DNA of 64,000 bases from an uncultured Clostridia bacterium (lineage in GTDB: Bacteria; Bacillota; Clostridia; Oscillospirales; Oscillospiraceae), in the NCBI GenBank assembly GCA_945875335.1, contig CAMCKD010000001.1, forward strand, positions 186,001 to 250,000, read 5' to 3'. The position numbers and the translations under genes were made by a program. This document shows positions 27,202-34,867 of the stretch, piece by piece. A model generated the notes under the pieces. The model was not told the origin of the DNA and ran no database searches. It saw only the letters and a list, made by a program, of their open reading frames with translations. Every line of letters begins with the position of its first letter. The first letter of the stretch is position 1.

Positions 27202-28281
27202 TTACTCGGTCTTGAAACGGTCGTCGCCGCCGCCCAGAGCGTCCATCACTTCGCCGATGTAGGTCTTGATGTTTGCCTTGGCATCCTCGAAGTCATAGTC
27301 CATGACGTTCTCGGGATCCAGGCCGAACTCCTCGGCAACCTCGGGCTGCTTGGCGTTGTCAATGACCAGGAACTGGTAAGAGCCGTTGTCCTGGGCCAGC
27401 TCCACGCACTCGGGGCTCAGAGCGTACTCGATCCACAGCTTGGCAGCGTTGGGATGGGAAGCGCCCTTGAAGATGGCGGTAGCACCGATTTCAAAAGAGG
27501 TGCCGGTGGAGGGAATGACCAGCTGGATGTTGCCATAGCCATTGTCCACGATCTGGGTGATGCCGTCATGCAGGAAGCCGATGCCGATGACGCACTCGCC
27601 GGTGCCCACGTTCTTGGAGGGGCCGGAGCCGGACTTGGTGTAGACATGGATGTTCTTGTCCAGGTCAGCCAGGTACTGGATGCCTTCGTCGTGGCCGTAC
27701 TTCTGGATCATGGTGTTGATGACCAGCTTGGCGGTACCGGCGGTGTTGTAGTTGGACAGCCAGATCAGGTCCTTGTACTCTTCCTTCAGCAGGTCAGCCC
27801 AATCCTGGGGAACCTCCAGGCCCATGCGGTTCAGCTCGTCGATGTTGACGATGAAGCCCAGAATACCCTTGTAGATGCCGTACCACTGACCATCGGCGTC
27901 CTTGTAGGCATCGCCCAGCAGGTGGGAAGCATTCTGAGCCTCGTAGGGCTCCAGCAGGCCTTCAGCAGCGCAGACGTTGTAGGGATCGGTGGTGCCGCCG
28001 AACCAGACGTCAGCGGAGGGAGTGCCATTCTCTTCTTCGATCTTGCTCTGCACCTCGCCGGTGGACAGACGCTGATACTTCACCTTGATGCCGTACAGCT
28101 CTTCAAAGTGCTCACAGGCGGCGGCCAGATAATCCTCTTCGCAGGAACCGTAGACAACCAGCTCGCCCTCTGCCTTGGCAGCGGCAATCAGATCATCCAT
28201 GCCCTCAGCCTGCACTCCGCGGACGGCGAACAGACCAAAGACCATAACCAGGGAAAGCGCAATTGCTAAGATTTTTTTCAT
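27202..28281 (-). CDS. ABC importer solute-binding protein (FbpA/AfuA-like)
   Basis: 359 aa, ATG at 28281 with GGAGG eight bases before. A classic type 2 periplasmic binding protein: GELVVYGSCEEDYLAAACEHFEELYGIKVKYQRLSTGEV, VWFGGTTDPY, VIPSTGTSFEIGATAIFKGASHPNAAKLWIEYALSPE. The signal peptide ends ...FAVRGVQAEG without a Cys, so the usual Gram-positive lipid anchor is missing. Tyr residues that bind Fe(III) in FbpA are not certain here, so the cargo is open. Confidence 0.88.
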   Translation of the reverse strand: MKKILAIALSLVMVFGLFAVRGVQAEGMDDLIAAAKAEGELVVYGSCEEDYLAAACEHFEELYGIKVKYQRLSTGEVQSKIEEENGTPSADVWFGGTTDPYNVCAAEGLLEPYEAQNASHLLGDAYKDADGQWYGIYKGILGFIVNIDELNRMGLEVPQDWADLLKEEYKDLIWLSNYNTAGTAKLVINTMIQKYGHDEGIQYLADLDKNIHVYTKSGSGPSKNVGTGECVIGIGFLHDGITQIVDNGYGNIQLVIPSTGTSFEIGATAIFKGASHPNAAKLWIEYALSPECVELAQDNGSYQFLVIDNAKQPEVAEEFGLDPENVMDYDFEDAKANIKTYIGEVMDALGGGDDRFKTE

Positions 28282-28294
28282 AATCCCAACCTCC

Positions 28295-28377
28295 ATTGGT
28301 TAAATTTACAAGATGATTATATATCTTTCACAAAGCTTTGTCAATCAGTCATTTTCAAAATATATGTTTTAACCAAT
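28295..28377. promoter_or_regulatory. Promoter of the importer operon flanked by a perfect inverted repeat
   Basis: Minus-strand promoter TTGACA (28339-28344) and TATAAT (28316-28321), 17-base spacer: consensus at both boxes. It is flanked by ATTGGTTAAA (28295-28304) and TTTAACCAAT (28368-28377), exact inverted copies 63 bases apart. A likely operator pair for a looping or dimeric repressor. Confidence 0.7.
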
Positions 28378-28412
28378 AAAAAGCAGAAATATGGGGGTAT
28401 CCTCTCTTTCTC

Positions 28413-28694
28413 TTAACGGTTATCCTGATAGTCTTCTATCAGCAGCGCCAGATGGGCCACAACATTGGAAGGCAAGCCCTCTACATCTAATCGCGGGACA
28501 TCCTCCAGCCCCAGAAGATAATCCGTGGTCACGCCAAAAATCTTCGACAAGCGTACCAGCATTTCAATGGAGGGCTGAATATTGTCGTTTTCCCAGTTGG
28601 AGACGGTTTGCTATGCAGCACCGACCCGAGTTGCAAGCTGAACCTGGCTCCAACCAAGAGCGGTTCTCAATTCACAGATTCTTTGACCTAACAT
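28413..28694 (-). pseudogene. XRE-family HTH regulator interrupted by one in-frame amber codon
   Basis: The minus strand opens with AGGAGG and ATG at 28694 and reads MLGQRICELRTALGWSQVQL ATRVGAA, then TAG (28611-28613), then QTVSNWENDNIQPSIEM and on to TAA at 28413. Both halves join in one frame to a 93-codon XRE regulator; relatives have Lys (AAG) where the TAG lies, one base away, in the recognition helix. The rest including TDYLLGLEDVP is intact. It lies upstream of, and on the same strand as, the importer operon. Either a very young pseudogene, a read-through product or a sequence error. Confidence 0.75.
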
Positions 28695-28707
28695 AGTATC
28701 CTCCTGC

Positions 28708-28754
28708 TGTCAAATATAACAATACCATTGTCAACAGATTTTTGACATATTATA
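28708..28754. promoter_or_regulatory. TGTCAA/TTGACA inverted half-sites upstream of the XRE gene
   Basis: TGTCAA at 28708 and 28729 and TTGACA at 28742, the last two inverted seven bases apart, next to ATTATA (minus-strand TATAAT, 28749-28754). Suggests an autoregulatory site. Confidence 0.4.
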
Positions 28755-28824
28755 AATACTATGGCATTTTAATATTGGACAGCAACGAACACCCCGCACA
28801 AATCATTTTCGCTCAGTATAGAAA

Positions 28825-29187
28825 AAGTGTTGTTTGTGCGGCGAACCATCCGTAGGGGCGGCTACCAGCCGCCCGCCAGGCAATACAACTGAGTGTTCGA
28901 CTGAATGGTACCGACCAAAATAATTGCCCAGCCACTGTAGGGGAGGCTCGTAGCCTCCCGCCAGCTTTTGGCTACTGAGCGTTTCGTTGAATGGTAATAT
29001 GTTGGAAATTGGTACGAATTCGCCCAAGATTTCTAAAATAAGACCCCTGTACCGCGCGGGAGGCTACGAGCCTCCCCTACACTTAAACCGTTGCCCGGTA
29101 CCATTCAACCAACCGCTCAAATGTCCAACGTTGCGGGCATCTGTAGCCGCCCCTACGAATGGCGAGTACGATAAACAACAATTTACC
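28825..29187. repeat. GTAGGGG palindromic repeat, nested copy B
   Basis: Outer ends carry the GGGGCGGCTACCAGCCGCCC core (near 28853) and its partner GTAGCCGCCCCTACGAATGG (near 29142). Inside, at about 28930-29085, sits another element with the GGGGAGGCTCGTAGCCTCCC core and its partner, in the opposite orientation to copies A and C. It looks like one repeat inserted into another. Confidence 0.7.
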
Positions 29188-29258
29188 TCTGACGGAAGAA
29201 TAAATAGACCATTTTTGAATTCACGAAACACATCTTTCCAGCGAGAAGGAGACATACT

Positions 29259-29414
29259 ATGGAGGAAAACACATTCAGCCTCAAATGCAGTGCCCAGGCG
29301 GTCAAGGTCAATTGCGACAGCGGCGACGGTATTTCGGTCATCAAAGTCTATCCAGAGCGAAATTCCGACATCAAAATCATCTTCGGAAAACACCGCGTCA
29401 CAATCAACGATTAG
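29259..29414 (+). CDS. Possible small protein, 51 aa
   Basis: ATG at 29259 has AGAAGGAG seven bases upstream. The product begins MEENTFSLKCSAQAVKVNC and ends GKHRVTIND; it is soluble and unlike anything I recognise. The good ribosome site is the main support. It lies just downstream of nested repeat copy B. Confidence 0.4.
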   Translation: MEENTFSLKCSAQAVKVNCDSGDGISVIKVYPERNSDIKIIFGKHRVTIND

Positions 29415-29619
29415 AAACTGAGAAACAAGCGTGAAAAGCGCTCGGTGTGAATATCCTTTCCAGCCCCGGAAATGTGCAGGATATGCATAAATCCCGCTCA
29501 TCTCATTCGGATTCTGTAGATACTCACCATTGATATTTTGGCCATTTCGGAGTATGATATAGATAATATGCAAGATATGGAAGATAGACTTGCAAATCAA
29601 CGATCAATCGGAGGTAGTT

Positions 29620-30927
29620 ATGAAACCTTATTCCGAACTGACCCGCCAGGAGCTGCTGGAACTGAAGGATGCTCTGAAAGTGGAATACAACGAGTATCAG
29701 AATCGCAGACTGACACTGAATATGGCCCGGGGCAAGCCGGGGCAGGAGCAGCTGAACCTCTCCATGGGCATGATGGATGTGCTGAACAGCGAGAGTGACC
29801 TGACCTGCGAGGACGGCACCGACTGCCGGAACTACGGCGTTCTGGACGGCATCGACGAGTGCAAGGAGCTGATGGCCGACATGATGGAGGTTCGGCCCGA
29901 TCAGATCATTATCTACGGCAATTCCAGCCTGAATGTGATGTTTGATACGGTGGCCCGCTCCATGCTCCACGGTGTCATGGGCAGCACCCCCTGGTGCAAG
30001 CTGGAAAAGGTGAAATTCCTATGTCCCGTCCCCGGCTATGACCGGCATTTCGCCATCACCGAGTATTTCGGAATTGAGATGATCAATGTTCCCATGCTTC
30101 CCACCGGCCCGGATATGGACATGGTGGAGGCGCTGGTTTCCTCCGATCCCGCCATCAAGGGCATCTGGTGTGTGCCCAAATACTCCAACCCCCAGGGCAT
30201 ATCTTATTCCGACGAAACCGTCCGCCGGTTTGCAAGGCTCAGACCCGCTGCAACGGACTTCCGCATCTATTGGGACAACGCCTACACCATTCACCACCTG
30301 TATGACCACGACCAGGATCACCTGATTGAGATTCTGGCGGAATGCAAGCGGGCTGGGAATCCCGACCTGGCCTACAAGTTTGCCTCCACCTCCAAGATCA
30401 GCTTCCCCGGCTCCGGCATCTCCGCCATGGCCGCTTCTGAGAACAACCTGGTGGACATCCGGGCCCAGATGAAGGTGCAGACCATCGGCCACGACAAGGT
30501 GAACCAGCTGCGCCATGTGCGCTTCTTTGGGGACATCCACGGCATGGTGGAGCATATGCGGCTCCACGCCAACATCCTGCGGCCCAAGTTTGAAATCGTC
30601 CGCAACACTCTGGAATCCGAGCTGGGCGGCCTGGGCATCGGCAGCTGGACCAATCCCAAGGGCGGCTATTTCGTCTCCTTCGATTCTCTGGACGGCTGCG
30701 CCAAGGAAATCGTCTCCAAATGCAAGAAGGTGGGCCTGATCCTCACCGGTGCCGGTGCCACCTTCCCCTACGGCAAAGACCCCCACGACAGCAACATCCG
30801 CATCGCCCCCTCCTTCCCTGCCAATTCCGATTTGGAGCTGGCCATGAAGGTGTTCACCTGCGTGGTGAAGCTGGTCAGCGTCAAGAAATATCTTGCAATG
30901 ATGGATGCCTCAGAGCACACAGCGTAA
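29620..30927 (+). CDS. PLP-dependent aminotransferase (class I/II, MocR-like subgroup)
   Basis: 435 aa; ATG at 29620 with GGAGG upstream. The N-terminal NMARGKPGQEQLNLS and YGVLDGI, central VPKYSNPQG and IYWDNAY, and the PLP lysine in STSKISFPGSGIS are those of the group annotated as aspartate aminotransferase-like (PF12897). C-terminal IRIAPSFP provides the substrate-binding Arg. It likely moves an amino group between an amino acid and 2-oxoglutarate; exact substrate unknown. Followed by a strong terminator. Confidence 0.88.
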   Translation: MKPYSELTRQELLELKDALKVEYNEYQNRRLTLNMARGKPGQEQLNLSMGMMDVLNSESDLTCEDGTDCRNYGVLDGIDECKELMADMMEVRPDQIIIYGNSSLNVMFDTVARSMLHGVMGSTPWCKLEKVKFLCPVPGYDRHFAITEYFGIEMINVPMLPTGPDMDMVEALVSSDPAIKGIWCVPKYSNPQGISYSDETVRRFARLRPAATDFRIYWDNAYTIHHLYDHDQDHLIEILAECKRAGNPDLAYKFASTSKISFPGSGISAMAASENNLVDIRAQMKVQTIGHDKVNQLRHVRFFGDIHGMVEHMRLHANILRPKFEIVRNTLESELGGLGIGSWTNPKGGYFVSFDSLDGCAKEIVSKCKKVGLILTGAGATFPYGKDPHDSNIRIAPSFPANSDLELAMKVFTCVVKLVSVKKYLAMMDASEHTA

Positions 30928-30970
30928 AAAAGAGGAAGCGGAATTTCACCGCTTCCTCTTTCTTTTCTTC
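30926..30970. terminator. Bidirectional terminator
   Basis: AAGAGGAAGCGG, seven-base loop, CCGCTTCCTCTT with A-run before and T-rich tail after; between convergent genes. Confidence 0.85.
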
Positions 30971-30972
30971 TC

Positions 30973-31302
30973 TTAGTCCAGAATTTCCATCAGTCTGCCG
31001 CAGCAGAAGGGGATGGGTTCACCGGCCTTGACATGCTGGGTCTTGTTGCAGGTGACGCAGTACACATCCGTGTCGTAGGGAGCCCGGATCACGGGAATCT
31101 CCTTGGCCTCCTGCTCGGACAGACCGTCGATATGGAATACCGCGGTCTTGTTCTCGCTGGGAACATAGACGCCGATGGGAGACAGTGCCTTGCTTCCGCC
31201 GGCGCAGTTGCCCATCTTGACCCACAGGGCTTCCAGCTCAGCAGCTTCCGCCGCATGCTCAGGAGTGAACTCCACAACATCCTTATTAATCCGAATCTTC
31301 AT
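30973..31302 (-). CDS. Small protein with desulforedoxin-like C-terminus
   Basis: 109 aa. The C-terminus YCVTCNKTQHVKAGEPIPFCCGRLMEIL has the C-x2-C-x14-C-C spacing of desulforedoxin and the N-terminal domain of desulfoferrodoxin, which bind one Fe(Cys)4. Residues 1-75 (KIRINKDVVEFTPEHAAEAAELEALW) are not recognised. It lies five bases after a rubredoxin gene, so the two are expressed together as likely electron carriers in oxygen or peroxide defence. Confidence 0.7.
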   Translation of the reverse strand: MKIRINKDVVEFTPEHAAEAAELEALWVKMGNCAGGSKALSPIGVYVPSENKTAVFHIDGLSEQEAKEIPVIRAPYDTDVYCVTCNKTQHVKAGEPIPFCCGRLMEILD

Positions 31303-31307
31303 GGCGA

Positions 31308-31442
31308 TTACTCCTCGGTGCTGAAATCATCCTTGCCCACGCCGCACAGCTCGCAGGCGAAATCCTCGGGCAGGTCTTCCCATTTGACGCCAGTTTCCTC
31401 CTCGTCATAGACCCAACCACATACGTTGCAAACGTACTTCAT
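31308..31442 (-). CDS. Rubredoxin
   Basis: Only 44 aa. Starts MKYVCNVCGWVYDEEETG and contains FACELCGVGKDDF: the two C-x2-C-G loops that hold a single iron. Slightly shorter than the usual 52-54 aa because the middle loop is reduced. GGGAGG precedes the ATG at 31442. It probably passes electrons to the rubrerythrin or from the flavin reductase nearby. Confidence 0.92.
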   Translation of the reverse strand: MKYVCNVCGWVYDEEETGVKWEDLPEDFACELCGVGKDDFSTEE

Positions 31443-31466
31443 CTAAGTTTCCTCCCTTGTTTTTTC

Positions 31467-31491
31467 TTGGGGGAGCACCAAGCTCCCCCGC
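31467..31491. other. Hairpin upstream of rubredoxin
   Basis: GGGGGAGC and GCTCCCCC with a short loop, no T-run on either strand. In the leader between flavin reductase and rubredoxin genes; may be an mRNA processing or stabilising element. Confidence 0.4.
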
Positions 31492-31627
31492 TAAATTCAC
31501 ATCAAACGAACCGAATTATGAAGGGAAAACACACGAAATATCCTTCCGGCAGGTTCAAAATATCTTTCAACGTTATTCCTCGTTGAAGACCGTGCGCGAA
31601 AATATCCCGGCTTCTACAGATGCTCGC

Positions 31628-32098
31628 CTAAACCTTTGGCCGGATGGCTTTATGGTAGTAGGCGTAGGTGCAGGGGGCACCTTCGCCCAGAACCTTGGAT
31701 TCGGTGACCTCGCCGATGAACAGCATGTGGCTGCCCAGATCGAACTTTTCCTTGACCTCGCAGGAGAACATGGCGTTCACATTCTCCGTCAGGTAGTAAA
31801 GTCCGTTGTGGCTGCGCTCCACAGCACCAAAATCAGCGAACTTGTCCACATCCCGGCCGGACTGCATTCCAAAATGACGAATGGACTCGAAGGGAACGCT
31901 CTCGGTCAGCACACTGACATTGAACTTGCCGCTCTTCTCGATAAGCTCCTTGTTCAGGTTGCCTGTCTGGACGGAAATCGCAATCCTTGTGGGATTGGCG
32001 CCGACCTGGAAAGCGGTGTTGGCAATGTGGCCGTTATCTTTGTCCGACTCCCTGGCGGTAATCACAAACAGACCATAGGTCAGGCTGCGCAGCGCCAT
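31628..32098 (-). CDS. Flavin reductase-like FMN-binding protein
   Basis: 156 aa from the ATG at 32098. LRSLTYGLFVITARE, GHIANTAFQVGANPTRIAISVQ and VSVLTESVPFESIRHFG match the flavin reductase-like domain (FMN-binding split barrel). In Moorella and other anaerobes the same domain is fused to rubredoxin (Hrb); here it is separate, with a free rubredoxin gene downstream. It starts 25 bases after the rubrerythrin stop. Confidence 0.85.
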   Translation of the reverse strand: MALRSLTYGLFVITARESDKDNGHIANTAFQVGANPTRIAISVQTGNLNKELIEKSGKFNVSVLTESVPFESIRHFGMQSGRDVDKFADFGAVERSHNGLYYLTENVNAMFSCEVKEKFDLGSHMLFIGEVTESKVLGEGAPCTYAYYHKAIRPKV

Positions 32099-32123
32099 AG
32101 GGTCTTCCGCAGGCTTCTCCTGC

Positions 32124-32714
32124 TCAGCGAAAGTAGCGCTCCAGCAGGCCCTGCAGAGCCTTGCCATGACGGGCCTCGTCCTTGGCCATCTCGTGAACGG
32201 TGTCGTGGATGGCGTCCAGGCCCAGCTTCTTGGCCTTCAGAGCCAGGTCAAACTTGCCCTGGGTAGCGCCGAACTCGCAGTCCACACGCCATGCCAGGTT
32301 CTTCTTGGTGGAGTCGGTCATGTTGGGCTCCAGAGTGGTGCCCAGCAGCTCCGCGAACTTAGCGGCATGCTCAGCCTCTTCGTAGGCAGCCTTCTCCCAG
32401 TACAGGCCGATCTCGGGATAGCCTTCGCGATGAGCAACCCGAGCCATGCACAGGTACATACCAACCTCGCCGCACTCGCCGTTGAAGTTAGCCATCAGCT
32501 GCTCCAGGATCCACTTCTTGTCCTCTTCGGAGATGTCGGGATTGTCGGCAACGGTCTTCTTGTAGATGCCCAGCTCATGCTCGGCAGCCAGCTTGGTGGT
32601 GTCCATCACCTTGAACTTGGAGCCATCCACCTTGCAGACGGGGCACTTGAAATCAGCGGGCATTTCCTCGGCTTCGTAGACATAGCCGCAGACGGGGCAG
32701 ACAAACTTTTTCAT
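32124..32714 (-). CDS. Reverse rubrerythrin
   Basis: 196 aa, ATG at 32714 after GGAGG. The rubredoxin domain is N-terminal ([24 protein letters not shown]), the reverse of classical rubrerythrin. The four-helix ferritin-like part has the di-iron ligands in [26 protein letters not shown], and [18 protein letters not shown]. Such proteins reduce hydrogen peroxide and oxygen in clostridia using NADH-derived electrons. Likely cotranscribed with perR, 29 bases upstream. Confidence 0.93.
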   Translation of the reverse strand: MKKFVCPVCGYVYEAEEMPADFKCPVCKVDGSKFKVMDTTKLAAEHELGIYKKTVADNPDISEEDKKWILEQLMANFNGECGEVGMYLCMARVAHREGYPEIGLYWEKAAYEEAEHAAKFAELLGTTLEPNMTDSTKKNLAWRVDCEFGATQGKFDLALKAKKLGLDAIHDTVHEMAKDEARHGKALQGLLERYFR

Positions 32715-32743
32715 AATTTTTTCCTCCTGAATTTTTTGATTTT

Positions 32744-33130
32744 TTACAAGCAGTTTTTGCAGATGCCGGTCAGCACCAGCCGCGTGCTCTCCACCCGGCA
32801 TTCCAGAGACTGGGCTGCCGCGCAGGACACGCTTTTGGGAACCTCCACATCGGGGACATCCATCACAGCACCACAGCAGGTGCATGCAAAGTGCACATGG
32901 GGATCCAGCCTGCCGTCCAGCCGCTCCACGCCGTTCACGGTGCCCAGGCTGACAATCAGCCCCTCTTCCTTAAACAGCTTCAGGTTGCGGTAGACCGAGG
33001 CAAGAGAGATATCCGAGTGCTCCTTTTGGAGGCTGTGATAGAGCTCCTCCGCGGAAGGATGGGCCTCAGACTGGCGAAGACAGGCAAGAATCGCATTTCG
33101 TTTGCGAAATTGCTTTGCGCTGTTTTCCAT
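32744..33130 (-). CDS. perR: Fur-family peroxide-type repressor (PerR-like)
   Basis: 128 aa. Winged helix with [30 protein letters not shown]; metal-site region [24 protein letters not shown] includes the Asp and two His used by PerR for regulatory metal, with two CxxC zinc-site pairs (CTCC and CKNC; the sensing His oxidation mechanism is inferred). Target genes are probably its own operon and rubrerythrin. A perfect palindrome lies 13 bases upstream of the start. Confidence 0.88.
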   Translation of the reverse strand: MENSAKQFRKRNAILACLRQSEAHPSAEELYHSLQKEHSDISLASVYRNLKLFKEEGLIVSLGTVNGVERLDGRLDPHVHFACTCCGAVMDVPDVEVPKSVSCAAAQSLECRVESTRLVLTGICKNCL

Positions 33131-33142
33131 CGGGGGTCCTCC

Positions 33143-33165
33143 TAAATAAGAATCATTCTTATTTA
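33143..33165. promoter_or_regulatory. PerR/Fur-type operator
   Basis: TAAATAAGAAT, centre C (33154), ATTCTTATTTA: an 11-1-11 perfect palindrome immediately upstream of perR. Form and spacing match Per boxes, supporting autoregulation and control of rubrerythrin. Confidence 0.8.
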
Positions 33166-33240
33166 TGGCTAAACTATATCACATAAATTCCAAATCGTCA
33201 AGCACAATCTTTTCAGATTCTATGAAATTTTTATGAAAAT

Positions 33241-33279
33241 ATCCTGTTCAAAATCAGCTCTCCCTTTTTTGAACAGGAT
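33241..33279 (-). terminator. Hairpin downstream of the YczE-like gene
   Basis: ATCCTGTTCAAAA and TTTTGAACAGGAT arms around a 13-base loop; minus-strand tail ATTTTC. Confidence 0.65.
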
Positions 33280-33284
33280 ACAAT

Positions 33285-33953
33285 TCATTCCTTCGTCTGC
33301 CCCAGCATGGGACGGGCGATTTTTTCATTGAAGAATTCAATCAGCGGGCCCATAAAAAATGCTGTTACGATGGTGCCAACGCCAATAGAGGCTACAATTT
33401 CCCCAAAGCTGCCGCTGCCCAGATAGATCAGCAGACCGCCCAGCAGCACACAGACCAAATCCGTGCAAATACGCACATACTTAAACTGGCCCCACTTCCA
33501 TTTTCTGGACATGACAATTGCCACTGCATCATAGGTGGACACGCCCAAATCCGCCGTCATGTACAGCGCAGAGCCAATGCACAGCGCCACGATGCCAAAA
33601 ATCATAAATGCAACCCGAAGCACCATACCGGGAGCCGGAAACAGAGAACTCAGCGTATTTCTGGTAAAATCCACCACATAGCCAAGCAGGAACAAATTGA
33701 TAAAAGTGGCAAGGCCAATGTTATGGCGGTCTGCAAACAGGCTGAACAGCAGCAGCACCACGTTGATCAGCACATACAGCGTGCCAAACTGAATGGGAAT
33801 TGTCCGATCCAATCCAGCCACCAGCACCTGGAAGGGATCAACGCCAAAGGCGGCTACCTTCATAAACCCGACGCAGACACCGCTGACGAGAACGCCGAAC
33901 AGGGACATGAAGATTCTCTTCTTTTGAGAGAATATGTAATTCAGAATTTTCAC
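33285..33953 (-). CDS. YczE/YyaS/YitT family membrane protein
   Basis: 222 aa, GTG start at 33953 with AGGAG seven bases before. About six membrane helices (FMSLFGVLVSGVCVGFM, LYVLINVVLLLFSLF, FMIFGIVALCIGSALYM and others) and the conserved DLGVSTYDAVAIVMSR segment of the YczE group. Some YitT-like proteins are suspected transporters; function unknown. Next to the perR cluster but on its own transcript with the terminator at 33241. Confidence 0.85.
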   Translation of the reverse strand: MKILNYIFSQKKRIFMSLFGVLVSGVCVGFMKVAAFGVDPFQVLVAGLDRTIPIQFGTLYVLINVVLLLFSLFADRHNIGLATFINLFLLGYVVDFTRNTLSSLFPAPGMVLRVAFMIFGIVALCIGSALYMTADLGVSTYDAVAIVMSRKWKWGQFKYVRICTDLVCVLLGGLLIYLGSGSFGEIVASIGVGTIVTAFFMGPLIEFFNEKIARPMLGQTKE

Positions 33954-34051
33954 GAAGATTCTCCTTTGTGATTTTTCGATTCAAATTATATCATCTCTTC
34001 CGAGGAAATCAACTGAAAAAAATTTTGCATATCGGCTTTCGTCAGCAACCT

Positions 34052-34256
34052 GGTAAATCGTTGTTTGTTGCACCAGCCACTGTAGGGGAGGCTCGTAGCC
34101 TCCCGCGCAGTACAGGCTTTCAATTAACAACCAGGATGGGCGAATTCGTACCAGTTTCCCACATTTGTACCATTCAACTTAACACTCAGTTGACAAACCT
34201 GGCGGGAGGCTAAGAGCCTCCCCTACAGTAGCTGGTGCATTAAACAACAATCTACC
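34052..34256. repeat. GTAGGGG palindromic repeat, copy C
   Basis: Best example of long terminal inverted repeats: GGTAAATCGTTGTTTGTTGC at the left pairs with a ...GCATTAAACAACAATCTACC end at the right, continuing inward through CACCAGCCAC and the GTAGGGG hairpin. Same orientation as copy A. In the gap between the YczE-like gene and tRNA-Leu. Confidence 0.9.
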
Positions 34257-34371
34257 GCTCTGATGAATCAAACCGATAAGCACAAAACAAAATTTGCGAG
34301 CCCGCAGCCTCACATATTTTCGCAGAAGAAAATTGTGGAAAATGACAGGATTCTGCCAGAACGTTAAGCGG

Positions 34372-34407
34372 AAAAAACGGCAACCTTCTTGCGAAGATTG
34401 CCGTTTT
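34372..34407 (-). terminator. Terminator of tRNA-Leu
   Basis: Minus strand AACGGCAA ... TTGCCGTTTTTT directly after the tRNA. Confidence 0.85.
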
Positions 34408-34408
34408 C

Positions 34409-34496
34409 TGGTGGGCGAGGCGGGACTTGAACCCGCACGTCCGCAGTGAACACTAGAACCTGAATCTAGCGAGTCTACCAATTCCACCACTCGCCC
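34409..34496 (-). tRNA. tRNA-Leu (CAG)
   Basis: 88 nt with encoded CCA. Acceptor arms GGGCGAG (34490-34496) and CTCGCCC, long variable arm, anticodon loop TTCAGGT giving CAG, T-arm GGGTTCAAGTCCC. All stems pair. Confidence 0.96.
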
Positions 34497-34602
34497 ATAT
34501 CCGCTTCCGAGGTTTCCCTCAGCGCTCCCGTATCATACCACCAAACTGTCGATTTGTCAACAGTTTTTTCAGCATTCTCCGAAAAAATCTGCGATGGGCA
34601 GC

Positions 34603-34797
34603 TCAGTCCTTATAGTAGAGCATGCAATGGCAGAAGCCCTTGAAATCAGGGTCAGCGATTTGCTCCCGGAACTCCTTGCACATACACTTGTTCTCTTCCG
34701 TCCGCTCCAGCCGGCAGGGGCAGTAGCCGCCGGTGCGCTTCAGGCCCTCCCGAATGGTTTTCACCATTTCCTGATCTTCATTCAGCCGTACCGCCAT
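34603..34797 (-). CDS. Ferredoxin-thioredoxin reductase catalytic-chain-like protein
   Basis: 64 aa, start at 34797 after GAGAGGAG. Contains CPC, CMC and CHC motifs with the spacing of the FTR catalytic chain (GYCPCRL, ENKCMCKEF, GFCHCML), which hold a 4Fe-4S cluster and an active disulfide. Shorter than the plant and cyanobacterial FTR-beta (about 110 aa). In anaerobes such small proteins may link ferredoxin to thioredoxin-like redox control. It stands alone. Confidence 0.82.
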   Translation of the reverse strand: MAVRLNEDQEMVKTIREGLKRTGGYCPCRLERTEENKCMCKEFREQIADPDFKGFCHCMLYYKD

Positions 34798-34867
34798 AGA
34801 AAAAGCTCCTCTCAGTTTTTCCTCTATGGTATCACAGGCACGGGCGGTTGGCAAGCATGAATTTCGG

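Noticed and set aside
25394..28281. Naming the importer as ferric iron transport with certainty
   Set aside because: Family shape fits iron, phosphonate and other cargo equally; the metal ligands could not be confirmed.
28391..28696. 101-aa plus-strand frame
   Set aside because: It is antisense to the interrupted XRE gene, whose minus-strand reading gives a clear HTH.
34179..34490. 103-aa minus-strand frame
   Set aside because: It reads through tRNA-Leu (MVELVDSLDSG... is a typical tRNA translation).
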